Notes: generated by a model from the sequence alone, not told the origin. Positions 1 to 10,907 are shown, numbered from the stretch's first letter. The stretch is DNA of 64,000 nt from Pycnopodia helianthoides (GCA_032158295.1 CM063260.1:1684001-1748000); one strand, 5' to 3'. Program-made: numbers and translations.

Positions 1-540
1 AGGCGACCGCGGTGTGCACGTAATGTGCGCAACACTCTGGCTCTGATGTAGATACAGTCGGACCCCATTTGGATAGAAGTAATGCTGGTAAACATGTCCT
101 GGTATTTAATAGCCGTGATGCACTCACATCAAGTGCAGTCCCTCGTTAATGGACGAACCCGGTCTCCTTTTTTTATAATTCTCTTTGCGTATTCCTCAAG
201 GCTACTTCAAACTATCTCGCATCCGTGACCCACTTTTTTGTAGACCTCCCAATGCCAGCGATGATGAAGAGCAGTGGTACGATGTCCTTGCGACTCTTTT
301 AGACATATGGTAAACTGTTCTTCGACTGATGTGTGTAATGTGAATGCCATTTTGTGACTGCCAATTTTTGGTGTGACTGCCAGCGCAATGTGCGTCAATT
401 CAGAGGTCCTCTTATTGTAAAAATGAAGCTGCAAACAGACTTGAATTATGGTGTGGATGTCTTGGTTTTTTCTCGTGATTCATACCAATGTAAACAAACG
501 AAGGCTCTGGAAAGGAAAAATAGTCCTACCCCATATTTGT
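1..540. other. Unique spacer, no gene seen
   Basis: AT-rich, non-repetitive sequence. Short open frames run on both strands but none has a recognisable domain, splice context or biased composition. Nothing further seen. Confidence 0.5.
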
Positions 541-625
541 GTAACCTTTTGGAGACTATAGCTGCAACAAGCCGCATGTTTCAAAATGCCTCATAAAGTG
601 GCCGGCCACACTAGCGATCGGGTGC
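541..625 (+). mobile_element. Fragment related to the 28490 TTAA element
   Basis: The stretch starting GTAACCTTTTGGAGACTATA and continuing GCTGCAACAAGCCGCATG resembles the 5' end of the element at 28490-28776 (TTAACCCTTTGGAGACCATA, then GCGGCCACAAGCGATATG). No matching right end is visible nearby, so this is a truncated or decayed copy. Confidence 0.4.
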
Positions 626-2555
626 AAAATTTGACCTAGCTCTATTCAACCAAAAAGGTTGTGTCCTGGACTTGCACCTTCTCATGTTTCCCAATTTCAC
701 TTCCATTGTAATATGGGAACATTTCTGCTCTATGTATTACTTTTCAGATATTTTGACTGGAAAAGGGTAAATAAAAATAATTTTAATCAGATATGCGTTG
801 GCGTATGGTAATAACTGTGACAGAAATGCGCGGACTGTAAAGGATAATGATAAAACATAATTCTTATGTAGCACTTTATCACACCAGAGGGCGTCTTTTT
901 TTCTACAAGGTATGTGGAACAATTTACAACAATTGAAACTGTTTTTTATAACAAATTGCTGTGGGTATTCTTATTTTCAAGAACTTTGTATAAATAGAAA
1001 AAAAAAAAAATTGAAGATTTGATGACAAGGTTATAACCAAGCCAGCAGAAACGTACCAGACCATTGGCAAGCCAGCAGACATGAACAAGCTTAGACCCAA
1101 GTCGGAAAGAAAGAAAAAAAAGGCTAATCCAAAAGCCATTCCAGCGAAACCATCTCTGTTGGTGTTGGCATATACTACACCCACACTGCGTGGGTTTGCA
1201 ACCCCTCTGATCAGTGCCATATGGTACCTCGTTTTTGAACGTCAAAATTCGTAAGAACACCTTCGGAGGTGCTGGCTGTTAGACTTACTGTGCTCTGCTG
1301 GGGTGAATGTCACAGCAATATCCACAAGCATTGGTGTGGAAAGTAAATTTCTGTAAGGGAAATATAAACATTATTATTATTAGTTATGTTAAGTTATGAA
1401 CTTTATAAACCTTGGATGCTGCAATATGGCATACAACTCCATGCCTTGCCGTGATGTTAAATAATTTTCACATTGTACTTGTACTTCTCTCCCTTCAATA
1501 TTTGAATGTTGATTGAAATTACTTGCTATTGCTTGTCTTTTACACATCTATGCAAGAACCCATCCTGAAGCAATAACCGTCTTGCCGTTGGTCACTGAAA
1601 TCCTGGCTCCAGCCTACATAAATAAGCCTACCCTCCCTCCATCCCCACTGCTGGCCAACGAAAACAAAAAAACTTAATTGAGAAGTTACAACGGATCTAT
1701 TTGAAATTTACCCAGTCATATCCCTTGTGGTTCATTACTTGACATCCAGGATCTATTTCAGTGAGCTTTTTAATACTTGCCTGAGATCCAACAGAACTCA
1801 AGTTCTTGTGATTATATGATGGATGTGTTTTGGTCTTGATTGTTTGGCAAGTGAAATAAGCAATCGAGTGGAAAGAGTTGGTGATCCTCAATAAAGTGGA
1901 GTCAATAAGAGGTTTGTAATCATCCCGATCCAGATTGTCTGTTTGTAATTTTCCTTCTTATTTTTTAACGGTTAGAGTCCGGAGGATTCTGCCCGTCGTG
2001 ACCAGGCACTGAACCCATACAATCAAACTCACTATGCGTGTCAATTGACTAGTACAGGCAAAATTAAATTTCACATCAGAGGAAGATCATGTCCACCACC
2101 TGTCGTTGAGGAGCAAAAAAAAAAAGGGACAGGAGGGCTAAAGTCTGCTCTGGGCTAGATTTTACCCGACTCCATAGTGTATGAAGCAATGAGAAGTTAT
2201 TGATGTTCAAGTTTCATGGTTTGAGCTGCTTCTGCATGTCATCTTATTGCAGTTGAAAAATGATGGAGATGATAAGAGTGTTTTTCACTTTGGCTTGAGG
2301 CATGTATCTTCAAGAAGGTTGTCATATATCTGAGATGACTCTCAAATAAATAAGAAGGAACTCTGTGTTATCAAGGATGGATCCGCATCGTAGCTTTAGT
2401 CCTAGCTTTAGTCCACTTGCAAGCTAAGAAAAAAAGAAGAAGAAAAAAAAAGAACCAAAGCAAGAATGTCATACACCTTTTGCCTTTCCGAAGAATTATT
2501 TCTAGTGAGAGCTTCTTTCTATTGGTTGTGAACATCTGGGCCCATTTTTGTGGCT
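626..2555. other. Unique spacer with low-complexity patches
   Basis: No gene or exon with convincing splice sites is visible. There is an A-rich run near 1001-1011. A short (ATT)n tract near 1371-1382 may be the tail of a decayed SINE or LINE. A purine-rich AAG/AAA stretch lies near 2426-2455. Short open frames across 924-1260 overlap one another in different frames and are not gene-like. Confidence 0.5.
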
Positions 2556-2705
2556 CGGGGATCAGGTTGGCTCAGTGGTTTCTTTCCCTGCCTTTCACCT
2601 GTGTGGACCCCGGTTCGAATCACACCTCGGACCGAAGAATTGCATGTGGATTGGGTTTTCAGTCCCTGCGTGGGTTTTCCTCCCACGCCTAAAACTGAAC
2701 ATTTC
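2556..2705 (+). mobile_element. SINE family B, partial copy
   Basis: A tRNA-like promoter head (GGTTGGCTCAGTGG as A box, GGTTCGAATC as B box near 2612-2621) is followed by the family body, which includes ATTGGGTTTTCAGTCCCT and GCGTGGGTTTTCCTCCCAC. Other copies lie at 3690-3835 (minus), 51177-51411 (minus) and 55745-56025 (plus, the most complete). The homology fades after about 2705. An open frame of 91 codons here is only the SINE read through. Confidence 0.7.
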
Positions 2706-3269
2706 TGAACTTAGTTTAGCGTAGTTTATGGCTATAAAAATGGTACCATACTGTTGTAGTAAAAGTACAATTTAGCCATGAAATAAATGAAAGTAATAAG
2801 TTGTCAGCAAATCAACAAAAAAACCTGAAAATAAGACTTGACCTCCGTTTCCAGTTACTTGTAAAACATTTAGAATTTTGCCCAACTGTTGTTCATGTTA
2901 TCATCAAACCCATGCGAAGGTCGCACAAATTCGGGGATAATTGACAACTGGGTTCTCTGAAAAAACAAAAGCATCCTCGTCCCAAGCTTTAATTTTTGTT
3001 TCAACGTCAATTTGAACAAACCATTTGTGTTATGTAAAAATTTAAGTTATATTTATAACAAAATGCTAGGGGTGTTTTTATTTTCAATAATTTCGTTTCA
3101 ACATAATTTAAAAAGATTTGAAAAATGGAAAAGAATAGCCTTCGTTGAGATGTGTTCATGTGTTCGATATGTGCAAGACTTGCTTAGTCTATTGCTAATA
3201 GAACTTGCATGGTCTCGAAAGATGTAGAGAATGAAAATAGGACCTTGGATGGATTCCATCTGGAAAGCT

Positions 3270-3580
3270 AACAAACATTAGTCAGTCTTTATTACGTCAT
3301 CCTGACCTGGACAGTGTTTTGTTTTGTTAATGGCCACCGTGATGACTCAATTACTTCCTCCCACACACCCTTGTTGATTAATACCTGTAATTGTTTCATT
3401 AGGACCCATTGTCCGGGCCCCCTTTGTTCCCCCTCGCTAGCCAGACAGCGAGCTTAAATAGAAATGACCTTAGTGCTGTAATTAAGGGATGTTTTTTGGG
3501 GTGTATTAGTGGGGGAAAATGACTTACATGAATCGTAATGAAGAGAGAACACCTTGATGAGTTATTTCCTTTATAGAGTG
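3270..3580. promoter_or_regulatory. Candidate cis-regulatory block
   Basis: A non-repetitive stretch with several strong-looking binding motifs close together: TTACGTCA (CREB/ATF, 3292-3299), TGACTCA (AP-1, 3343-3349), CCTTTGTTCC (SOX/HMG, 3421-3430), TGACCTTA (nuclear-receptor half-site, 3465-3472) and TAATTAA (homeodomain, 3479-3485). Its sequence complexity is higher than that of the flanks. Such motifs occur by chance in AT-rich DNA, so this is inference only. No TATA-type promoter or start site can be assigned. Confidence 0.25.
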
Positions 3581-3689
3581 TTGTTGCTGTTGCGAACATG
3601 TTGACAATGTGATTTTTTTGAAAAATGTATTTATTACACATTCAGCTGCACAATTAGCAACAATAACAGGATGAAAAGGAAACAAGAAG

Positions 3690-3835
3690 AAATGTTGAGT
3701 TTTAGATGTGTGAGGAAAAACCCACGCAATCAGGTAGGGACTGAAAACCCAAATCCACATGCAAGGCTCCAGGTCTGAGGTGGGATTTAAATCAGGGTCT
3801 ACAGAGGTGAAATACAGGGAAAAATAACCTGAGTT
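3690..3835 (-). mobile_element. SINE family B, minus-strand partial copy
   Basis: Reverse complement of the SINE B body: GTTTTAGATGTGTGAGGAAA, then CCCACGCAATCAGGTAGGGACTG. A decayed B box reads on this strand as TTTAAATCAGGGTCTACAG. The 198-codon minus-strand open frame at 3524-4120 runs through it and is not a gene. Confidence 0.7.
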
Positions 3836-4542
3836 GACAGTGGATTCTAAAAATATCCTTAAGGTTGACATTTTCACGCTTGGTTTTTGCCAAAGATGAG
3901 TTGAAATTGTTTCTTTTGATGGCAGTGTATTGCTACATCCTTCGTCAGCACATTGTGCTACTGGTTTGTTAGTCGGAGGGAAAGCAGGATACCTAAAGCC
4001 GCACTGGGGTCGACCTGCGTCGTGCTTGCATTGGACGGAACCGTCGGGAGCAAGCAGCAAATTAATGCTCAGGTCGCTATAAAATGAGACATGATGTGTA
4101 TGTGGTGGAGCAAGCATCAATGTGACAAAACCATTCTCATGTCATCCACGATCGAAGAGTTGCCACCAGCGCGCTCGGCGTTCCTGTGTTGGCGCGTGAG
4201 CTTACGCGGGCGCTAATAACGCATAACGGAATCAATACATACGATACTCGATATAAAATCTATTTATTGATGCCAGCCTGTTGGGAACACGTTCGCAGAA
4301 GTAGAAATTTTTCTACTCTTGCTTTTTTTCTGATGGCGACTGATGCGGATCGTAATATGTTCAAGACACTCTTAGCTCAGGCGCAGCATCACCCTGAAAA
4401 GCCGGTCGCCGACTGTTTTTTTTTTGGTCACCACAAGGTCAAGCTGATGGCGGCTATAATAGTGGAGGGTTTGAATATTTTTGCATAAGCAGGCTACATT
4501 CAAAACTGTTTGAAAATGCCATAAAAATTCATCAGGCCATTG
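3836..4542. other. Unique spacer
   Basis: No repeat recognised from elsewhere in the window and no convincing exon. A plus-strand frame of 100 codons at 4186-4488 has no recognisable motif. Confidence 0.45.
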
Positions 4543-4737
4543 TGGGGTGTCGTGGATGAGCGATCTTGTGCGCTGGACTCAAGATCTGGTGATAACCGTA
4601 ATTGCTTTGTTCTGCCGATGGGACTTCAAGCCATATGTCCCCTGTGTTGTGTAATGCACGTTAAAAAAAATGTTATCACTTATCGTAAAGAGAAGGGTTG
4701 GCATAGGTGTTTCTGGTATGGTCGCCTCACTTTGTAA
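4543..4737 (+). mobile_element. SINE family A (tRNA-Leu-type head), internally deleted
   Basis: The head GGTGTCGTGGATGAGCGATC, with anticodon-loop region GACTCAAGATCTGG, is like tRNA-Leu(CAA). The segment that should carry the B box is lost. The conserved body follows: GATGGGACTTCAAGCC, TGTGTTGTGTAATGCACGTT, and ATCACTTATCGTAAAGAGAA. The same body is at 55031-55276 on the minus strand. Confidence 0.65.
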
Positions 4738-4749
4738 AATCATTCTTAG

Positions 4750-5125
4750 AGGAACATTACAGAATTGGTAGTTGTAAAATATACTTTTGATCACAGATTT
4801 ACATAAAACTTACACGGTCTAATGATGATGATAGTAGAAAACATCCCTTGAAATATTTCTGTCTGAAATGCCATATTTGATGAGAAATGAATAAACTAAT
4901 TTTCCGTTTGGAGTTTATCGCTCAGTGAGCGTTTTATTCATTTGTTGAATCTATATGATTTCATGCAAATGTATAATCGGTTTTTCACTATTTTCTCGTG
5001 ACCCAGATGGCCGATCAATCTCAAACTTCTACAGGTTTGTCAGTTTATGTATATGGTGGATTACATAAAGTGCTTACACTGCCAGCAACTGTTTTGTTGG
5101 CAAAAACCAATTCTGTAATGTTCCT
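4750..5125. mobile_element. TTAA-type MITE, family 1, copy 1
   Basis: A 376-bp element with terminal inverted repeats. The left end is AGGAACATTACAGAATTGGT and the right end is ACCAATTCTGTAATGTTCCT. The right end is followed by TTAA; the left flank is TTAG, a decayed TTAA. Nearly identical copies lie at 53290-53665 (same orientation) and 61667-62054 (inverted). No transposase is encoded. TTAA target sites are typical of piggyBac-like and some other DNA transposons, and the superfamily is inferred only from that. Confidence 0.8.
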
Positions 5126-5129
5126 TTAA

Positions 5130-5818
5130 CTTTTGCCATCTGAGTTGATAATTCAAAGACAGGAGTGTCATTTATGACAGATATGGAGCATTTTAAAAGA
5201 ATTACATATTACTATTGTTATTAGTGGAGTGTCATGGCCTTTAACTGCCATGTCGAAATGGGGAAAAATTACTACTTCTTTTCACCGCTTGTTAATTTGT
5301 ACTATTAGCCTAGTCTGTGCTAGAGGAGAGCTTGCACAATGGCCGTCCAGACGCAGACTAATGAAGCATTTGATTGGATTATTACTTCGGAGCAGTGATT
5401 ATCTGTGATAATTATTCTAATTACCAGATACCATTATTATTGGAAGGTCTGTCTGGATACCAAGGCGATTAATTCTGTGGGGGGGGGGGGTGTGTCTATT
5501 TTGTGTCTTGCATCACGGCCCAAATTGAAACCAGATTTTAGCTGTAGTTTCTTACCCCCTTTTAAAGGCAGGGTATACTTTTGGTAATCATCGAAGACCA
5601 AGTCTGTGACACAACTTCGGCGGGCCTTAATTGTGACACGTTCCCTTGATTAGAAATTCACATCAGATTGCACAAAATTGTTTGGAGGAACATGCTCATT
5701 CTGCTCCAGGGAGAGATGTGATTCCGCACGTCTTATCCCGTAAGACATACAGTTGTGGTGACCGATAACGTTTTAACGAGTAAACAAAATAGTATGCACA
5801 CTGTCACTTGGTGAAATC
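5130..5818. other. Spacer with G12 tract and a MITE end fragment
   Basis: Contains an uninterrupted G12 run (5479-5490). Near 5561-5600 is a fragment of MITE family 2 (TTTTAAAGGCAGGGTATACT, then TTTTGGTAATCATCGAAGACC) that breaks off early. The rest looks unique. Confidence 0.5.
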
Positions 5819-5820
5819 CT

Positions 5821-6200
5821 TTAAAGGCAGGATATACTTTTGGTAATTGTCAAAGACTGGTATCCTCTCTTGATGTATCCAAACATATGTACAGAATAAC
5901 AAACCTGTGAAAGTTTTGGCTCAAATGGTCATCAAAGTTGCAAGAAATTACTGAAAGAAAAAAACACCCTTGTTGCATAGAATTGTGTGCTTGCAAATGC
6001 CCAAGTAATTCTTGCCTGAAGCCTGTCTCAGATTCAAATATTTTAGTGAGAAACTACCTCCTTCTCAAAAACTACATTACTTCAGAGGGAGTCGTTTCTC
6101 ACAATGTTTTATACTATCAGCAGCTTTTGGGTGTTCTTTAACAAGTAAGTTTTTTTATGGTATTTCTTGAGTAATTACTCAAAGTATCCACCGCCCCTAA
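5821..6200 (+). mobile_element. TTAA-type MITE, family 2, copy 1
   Basis: Begins TTAAAGGCAGGATATACTTT and ends near TCCACCGCCCCTAA. It carries the internal words ATAACAAACCTGTGAAAGTT, TTACTTCAGAGGGAGTCGTT and CAATGTTTTATACTATCAGC. This family strongly resembles abundant short repeats I associate with sea-star genomes, from memory only. A second full copy is at 7086-7471. A 67-codon open frame inside it is incidental. Confidence 0.75.
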
Positions 6201-6608
6201 AGAAAATTTTAGAATAGTGCATTTTAAAGAGAAACTAATTCACAATTCTGAGCAACAATGATTAATTCTTGAGAGCAAAATCTGTAAAACTAAATTGGCC
6301 CTTATGAAAAATCAAGGTTAAAAAAGGTCAGTCATTATTTAAATTAGAAGAAAAACCTTTGAAATCATCCATCAACATGTATTTGTCACCTTTAAACTTT
6401 TTGTATTCTTTTTAAAAGCTAAATTGAGAAGTTGCATTTTTGTTAATACATTAATGAGTTCTCAAATGAAACAAAAAGGAAAGATTCGAAACAAGCTTGA
6501 GCCCATGACCTTCCATGAAATTGTGAAAACAAACACCTGAACTTGGTATCACTTCTGTCACATGAAATAGCTATAATGAAAAATCTTAGATTCTATTTTT
6601 TTAAAAGC
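6201..6608. other. Spacer between MITEs
   Basis: AT-rich sequence with no recognised repeat or exon. Confidence 0.45.
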
Positions 6609-7070
6609 CTGAACCCTTCATTTTCGTGATGCACTCATTTTCCAATAGATAGAGTCCTCATGAAAGTGTGGAAGGAAATTACAAGTCTCTAACCTCACAG
6701 TTAAAATGGTGTAAGATGCCATTTGATGTGAAACTCTTTCAGAGAGAGATTTGAAACATGATGTCATCGGACATCCAAAACAAATGGGTCTGTACATTCC
6801 AAAGAGGAATTTTTGGGTCAGTGCCGTTTTGGTTGAATATCATCAAAATTCAGGAATGAACTAAAAATTCTCAAAATATGTACAGACCATATACATTTGA
6901 AATGTGACACCGTGGAATGTTTTGGATTTTGAAAAAAATTGCATTCGAAGGGTATCAAACACAGTGGCATTTTACACCATTTTAATCTAGGTTAGAGACG
7001 TTATTAAAGGAGTCTATCTATTGAAAAATGAGTGGATCACAAAACTGAATTTTACCTAAGAACCCCCGCC
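6609..7070. mobile_element. Foldback repeat, family 3, copy 1
   Basis: A roughly 470-bp unit whose two ends are imperfect inverted repeats of each other. The left part carries GTGATGCACTCATTTTCCAA and ATAGAGTCCTCATGAAAG. The right part carries AAAATGAGTGGATCACAAAA. Copies at 8750-9232 and 34808-35289 share the whole length, including the internal word CAAACACAGTGGCAT. No coding capacity. Confidence 0.75.
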
Positions 7071-7085
7071 TTAAACTGTAAAACT

Positions 7086-7471
7086 TTAAAGGCAAAGTAT
7101 ACCTTTGTCTTTTGGAACCGTTCAATTGTTTTAAATCCTATATAAATGTAGATATGCAATAAACTAACCTGTGAAAGTTTCACTTCAAAATTTAGTAGCT
7201 TTTTCGAGATATTGCCGAAATTCTTGAGCGGTTATTGTCTTACAGGAAGAATAATCTGTAGTTGGAATAAACAATCTAAGAAACATTTTATGCAGAAACG
7301 TTTTCTCAGATTGAAATGTTTTTGACTCCCTCTCTCTAAAACCACACTCCTTTGAATTAAATTGTTTCTCAAAATATTATACACTATCAACAGCTGAAGT
7401 GCTTCTTACCAAGTAAGTTTTTATGGACATTAAACTTTGGAGCGATTACCACAGGTACACCCTCCCTTTAA
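7086..7471 (+). mobile_element. TTAA-type MITE, family 2, copy 2 with intact target duplication
   Basis: Flanked on both sides by TTAA (7086-7089 and 7468-7471). It begins AGGCAAAGTATACCTTTG and ends CAGGTACACCCTCCCT. Internal words match copy 1 (AACCTGTGAAAGTTTCAC, ATTATACACTATCAACAGCT). It is diverged from copy 1 by many substitutions, so the family has been present for some time. Confidence 0.8.
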
Positions 7472-8339
7472 CTAAACATTTTCTTATGGATTTGATTTAT
7501 GTTTAAATAGATTTGTTAAGTACACTGACTTGCAACCTGTCATTGACATAGATTTGATAAATTAGGCCTGCTCGAGCAAACGCACAGCTGTGCCAGTTAC
7601 TTCTGCCGTAGTTCCCTTGAAACCAAGTCAAATGCTGTGACCAGAAGAAGAACAAAAAAAAATGTAAGAAGAGTATCACGAATCACCAACAACACAACCA
7701 TTATCATGACAACAATTTTTGTTAAAGGTCTTGTTTGAGGGGGGTCGTTGAGCCTTGGTCACTGTGCTATGTTGGAGAAGAGTGTACATACATTGCTGAT
7801 GTACTGGTGATGGTTTATGGTTTAGCAATCACGCTTTGGTCCACCACCCAGAGGTTTGATATTCAATTATTGGTAGATTTGCTGTGTGGTTTTCTTCCTC
7901 CGACACAACATCCCTGAGGCTAACTTGAAGAAAAAAAGAGAGGACAATTTTGGTGTCGATTTTGTTATGGAGTCGCTGCTGTTTTTACATCTCATTACAG
8001 GAGTATGTAAAATTTGATTTGATCATTGGAGATTATCTTTCAGGAAATCAGGTCAGTCCGAAATATAGGTTAATGTGTGAATAAAAGGTCGTGGAAATCT
8101 GGAACGCTCTTGGATTCTTTGTTTCCCATGTTTACTGCTTAAGCGTTTGATTGATGCAAAATTGTGTACCTTGACGGTTCCCAACAATTATGAATACAAG
8201 TAAGCTGAACACATTTTATTGGTGGCATCTTTGAGATTTTTATATTAAATTTAACTGTAAAGGCATCATATAGTGTACTTGAATCCAGAAACGGAAAAAA
8301 ACATGCCAACATCTTTGTCAAGTTCCCCCATCTATAAGT
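7472..8339. other. Unique spacer
   Basis: No gene seen. The stretch around 7690-7915 has faint similarity to SINE-like organisation but no clear promoter boxes, so it is not called. Confidence 0.4.
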
Positions 8340-8577
8340 GCAGTCTTGGATACTGATTCCCCTTGTACTTAAAAAGGGACCAGACTAACGTTGCCACCCA
8401 GCCTCGGTTTGGTCACATTGTTGTGAATGGGAGAAAGACATGTTTACCAGAATAAGGATACCAGCCAAACTACCATGTCACAAGTACGATTTGTGACCAG
8501 TATCCTGCTCATTCCTGCTTAGCAGACAATTGTTAAGCAATATTTTCTGCTTAAGCAGCTCTATGAAATTGAGTTTA
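8340..8577. repeat. Two adjacent repeat fragments (family 8, then family 4)
   Basis: 8340-8440 carries the family 8 phrase seen at 26530-26712 and 45165-45475 (AAAAGGGACCAGACT, CAGCCTCGGTTTGGTCACAT, GAATGGGAGAA). 8450-8577 is a copy of the family 4 'GCTGCTTAAGCA' foldback, ending TTCTGCTTAAGCAGCTCTAT. No genes. Confidence 0.6.
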
Positions 8578-8749
8578 CTTTGGTATGGGTCCTTAATGAC
8601 AAAGTTGTGATTGAGAAGTCTTTTTTTATGTGAATTCGTTTTACTCCATGAGACTAGTAAGAAACTGAAAGGAAGATGTTACTGTTCATTTGAAATATTC
8701 AAGGCCTCCTTTATTCATCCCAGTGTTTGTATAATTGTTTTTTGAAGAG

Positions 8750-9232
8750 GGTCTCTGAGGTCAAATTTAGTTTTGTGATGCACTGATTTTCCAGCAGATA
8801 GAGTCCTCATGAAAGTGGGGAAGAATTACAAGTCTCTAACCTCGTGTAATAAAATGATGTAAAATGTAATTTTATTTAATATTCTTTCAGAGTGAAATTT
8901 AAATTATGACGTCATCTGACATTGCAAACAAATAGGTTTGTACATTCCAAAGTCAAATTTTTTGCGCAAGTCAAAATGTCAAATACAATGCCATTTTGAT
9001 TGAATATGATCAAAATTCAAGAATGAACTGAAAATTCTCTGTGAATTAATTTTGTTGACCATATAATCATTTGAAAAGTGACGTTTTTGGATTTAATTGC
9101 ACTTGAAGGGCACCAAACACAGTGGCATTTACACCTTTTTATTGTGAGGTTAGAGACTTTTTTTCATATTTTCAAAAAATTTGAAAAAGAGTGGACCACA
9201 AAACTAAATTTGACCTTGGAGCACCTGTTTAA
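8750..9232. mobile_element. Foldback repeat, family 3, copy 2
   Basis: The best-preserved ends of the family. Left: GAGGTCAAATTTAGTTTTGT. Right: ACAAAACTAAATTTGACCTT. These are inverted repeats of about 20 bases. The interior matches copies 6609-7070 and 34808-35289. A 62-codon open frame is incidental. Confidence 0.75.
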
Positions 9233-9571
9233 CGCTGTCCAGAATAACATAAATACTGTTTTTTGATTGAATATGCATAAAACTTCAATGTTTATTTGTA
9301 CTCCGCGACACACATGTTGGAGAGAGAGTGCCTCAGTATGCTCAAGGATAATTGGGGAGCTCCTCTTCTTTTTGAGGTCGATGTTTTGACAAGTTTATTG
9401 TGTAGCAATGGTCAAGGTACGGGAATATTGTTGTTACCATGGTGATGCTTGATGAACACAAAAGCTCTGCTGTGACTGCTGATCAGTCCTTAACTTATGA
9501 AGCCTGGATAAGGCTGTTTCAATCTATGCCAGATTCCCAGAGTGCTCCAACACTAATAGAAACTGATTTTC
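9233..9571. other. Unique spacer
   Basis: No feature recognised. Confidence 0.45.
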
Positions 9572-9740
9572 ATTTTGACGTAAATGCGAGGGAGGCCAGA
9601 CTTAGGTCATAGCTGATTTGGCGGCTACAGTTACGGCTACGACTGTTGCTAAGGGTGTTGCTCAGGACGTCCTGTACATCAATGCGAGATGATGCGGCGA
9701 TCCAGCCGTAGCCGTAGCCGTAGCCGTAGCCGAAAAAAAT
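9572..9740 (-). repeat. Dispersed-repeat-like segment with (GTAGCC)4 microsatellite
   Basis: Contains four tandem GTAGCC units near 9702-9733. The same hexamer theme recurs in diverged form nearby (GGCGGCTACAGTTACGGCTA). An internal microsatellite with degenerate copies alongside suggests slippage-driven expansion. The minus-strand 60-codon frame reading a Gly-Tyr repeat is a by-product. Confidence 0.5.
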
Positions 9741-9886
9741 ATTCAGTCTCATATTTTGCTATGCAAAATTGCTGGATGAAACCATTCCCTGAAATTCAAT
9801 CATGATCTCACTCTGACATCAATCCGGCCCACCTTCTGCTTGCTGCATAGATAAAACCCTTCCTGTGACACTGACCTGGGCCCAAT

Positions 9887-10037
9887 TTCATAAAGCTGCT
9901 TAAGTACAAAAGGTAGCTAAGCACAATTTAATTATGCTTACCAGGGTAAGGTTACTAGCCCAAACACCTTGTCACATATTACAATTTATGACTGGCATCG
10001 TGCTCCTTTTTGCGTAGCAGAAAATTCTTGTATGGGT
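9887..10037 (+). mobile_element. Foldback family 4 copy
   Basis: Opens with GGGCCCAATTTCATAAAGCT, then GCTTAAGTACAAAAGGTAGC, followed by TTACCAGGGTAAGGTTACTA. The same layout occurs at 17165-17320, 27066-27190, 35341-35560 and 49667-49830, and in partial or reversed form elsewhere. Non-coding. Confidence 0.65.
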
Positions 10038-10039
10038 TT

Positions 10040-10320
10040 TGAGGCATTGCATGGTGAGGTATCAATATATATTCGGTTTGCGGTAACACCATGTGTACAA
10101 AATATTTACTTTGCTGTGTAGATTTTGTTCTTTAGAGAACTTGTCTTGCTATTTACTCTACTACCGCGGAGTAGATTTTCGGAATTCGGGAGACTTCTCG
10201 GTTCTGAAAAGAACTGTCCTGCTTATTAACTACTACTACCTGGGCGGGAGGTAGGAAATCGGCCTGGACTACTACTTTAGCTTTGTGGATCGGGGGGACT
10301 TCTCGTAATTAACTGAAAAT
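10040..10320 (-). repeat. Repeat family 5, copy 1, with histone-like stem-loop
   Basis: The reverse complement of 13960-14225. Shared words include GCGGTAACACCATGTGTAC, CTACTACCGCGGAGTAGATT, GTCCTGCTTATTAACTACTA and CTACCTGGGCGGGAGGTAGG. On the minus strand, 10200-10215 reads AGTTCTTTTCAGAACC, a five-pair stem with loop UUUC close to the histone mRNA 3' stem-loop consensus. No coding sequence. Its class is unknown; a retroelement terminus is one possibility. Confidence 0.6.
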
Positions 10321-10342
10321 TGTTGAGCAATATTTCCAGCTA

Positions 10343-10441
10343 TGGCCCCTGCTCACCACAGAATTTTTCGCTTTCGACGCCCTATGAAGCGCGTGATTCT
10401 ATGAGCCGCAAGCGCAGAATCACGCGGTAAGCAGAGCCATG
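10343..10441. mobile_element. Small MITE-like element with internal hairpin
   Basis: Terminal inverted repeats ATGGCCCCTGCTCACC and GGTAAGCAGAGCCAT bound about 99 bp. Inside, CGCGTGATTCT (10390-10400) and AGAATCACGCG (10416-10426) form a perfect 11-bp stem with a 15-nt loop. It is GC- and CpG-rich relative to the neighbourhood. Confidence 0.5.
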
Positions 10442-10779
10442 TAATTGGGCCCTGGTGATTTATATGAGTAGAATGTATTGTAATTGCATGGCAACAAATG
10501 AATCTTCACCTGTGAACACTTTCTTGCGGAGACGATTTTGACTCCTTGGACGGGTCTTGATTTTTCACCATGACTGTCACAATTCACACAGCTCGGCAGA
10601 CAATCACGGTGCTGGCCACATCTTAAACTCGGCTCCATAATGGAGGCATCGTTCCTCTTAAAGCAATGGCGCAGTTTGAGACTGAAATTTTACCCCAAAC
10701 TGAATTAATCGAGTTGACGATTCACTACAATTTGCCTTTTTATTCTGGTATTGCTATTTTCTGTTTTCTAACCAATGTG
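10442..10779. other. Unique spacer
   Basis: No gene or repeat recognised apart from a few short open frames. Confidence 0.4.
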
Positions 10780-10907
10780 AAAAGGAGCAGGGTACCAGTC
10801 ACAAATTTGTACCAGTGACGCAGAATTTTGACTGGTAACCTTGTGCTGGTAAGCGTAATTATTTTGTGCTACTTTTTGTGCTTAAAGCAGCTCTATAAAA
10901 TTAGGCC
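10780..10907 (-). mobile_element. Foldback family 4 copy, reversed
   Basis: Contains AGGGTACCAGTCACAAATTT, GGTAACCTTGTGCTGGTAAG and GTGCTTAAAGCAGCTCTATA, the right-hand half of the family read in reverse. Confidence 0.6.

Noticed and set aside
3524..4120. 198-codon minus-strand open frame, the longest in the window
   Set aside because: It runs through a SINE B copy and unrelated flanking spacer. There is no recognisable domain and no conserved composition.
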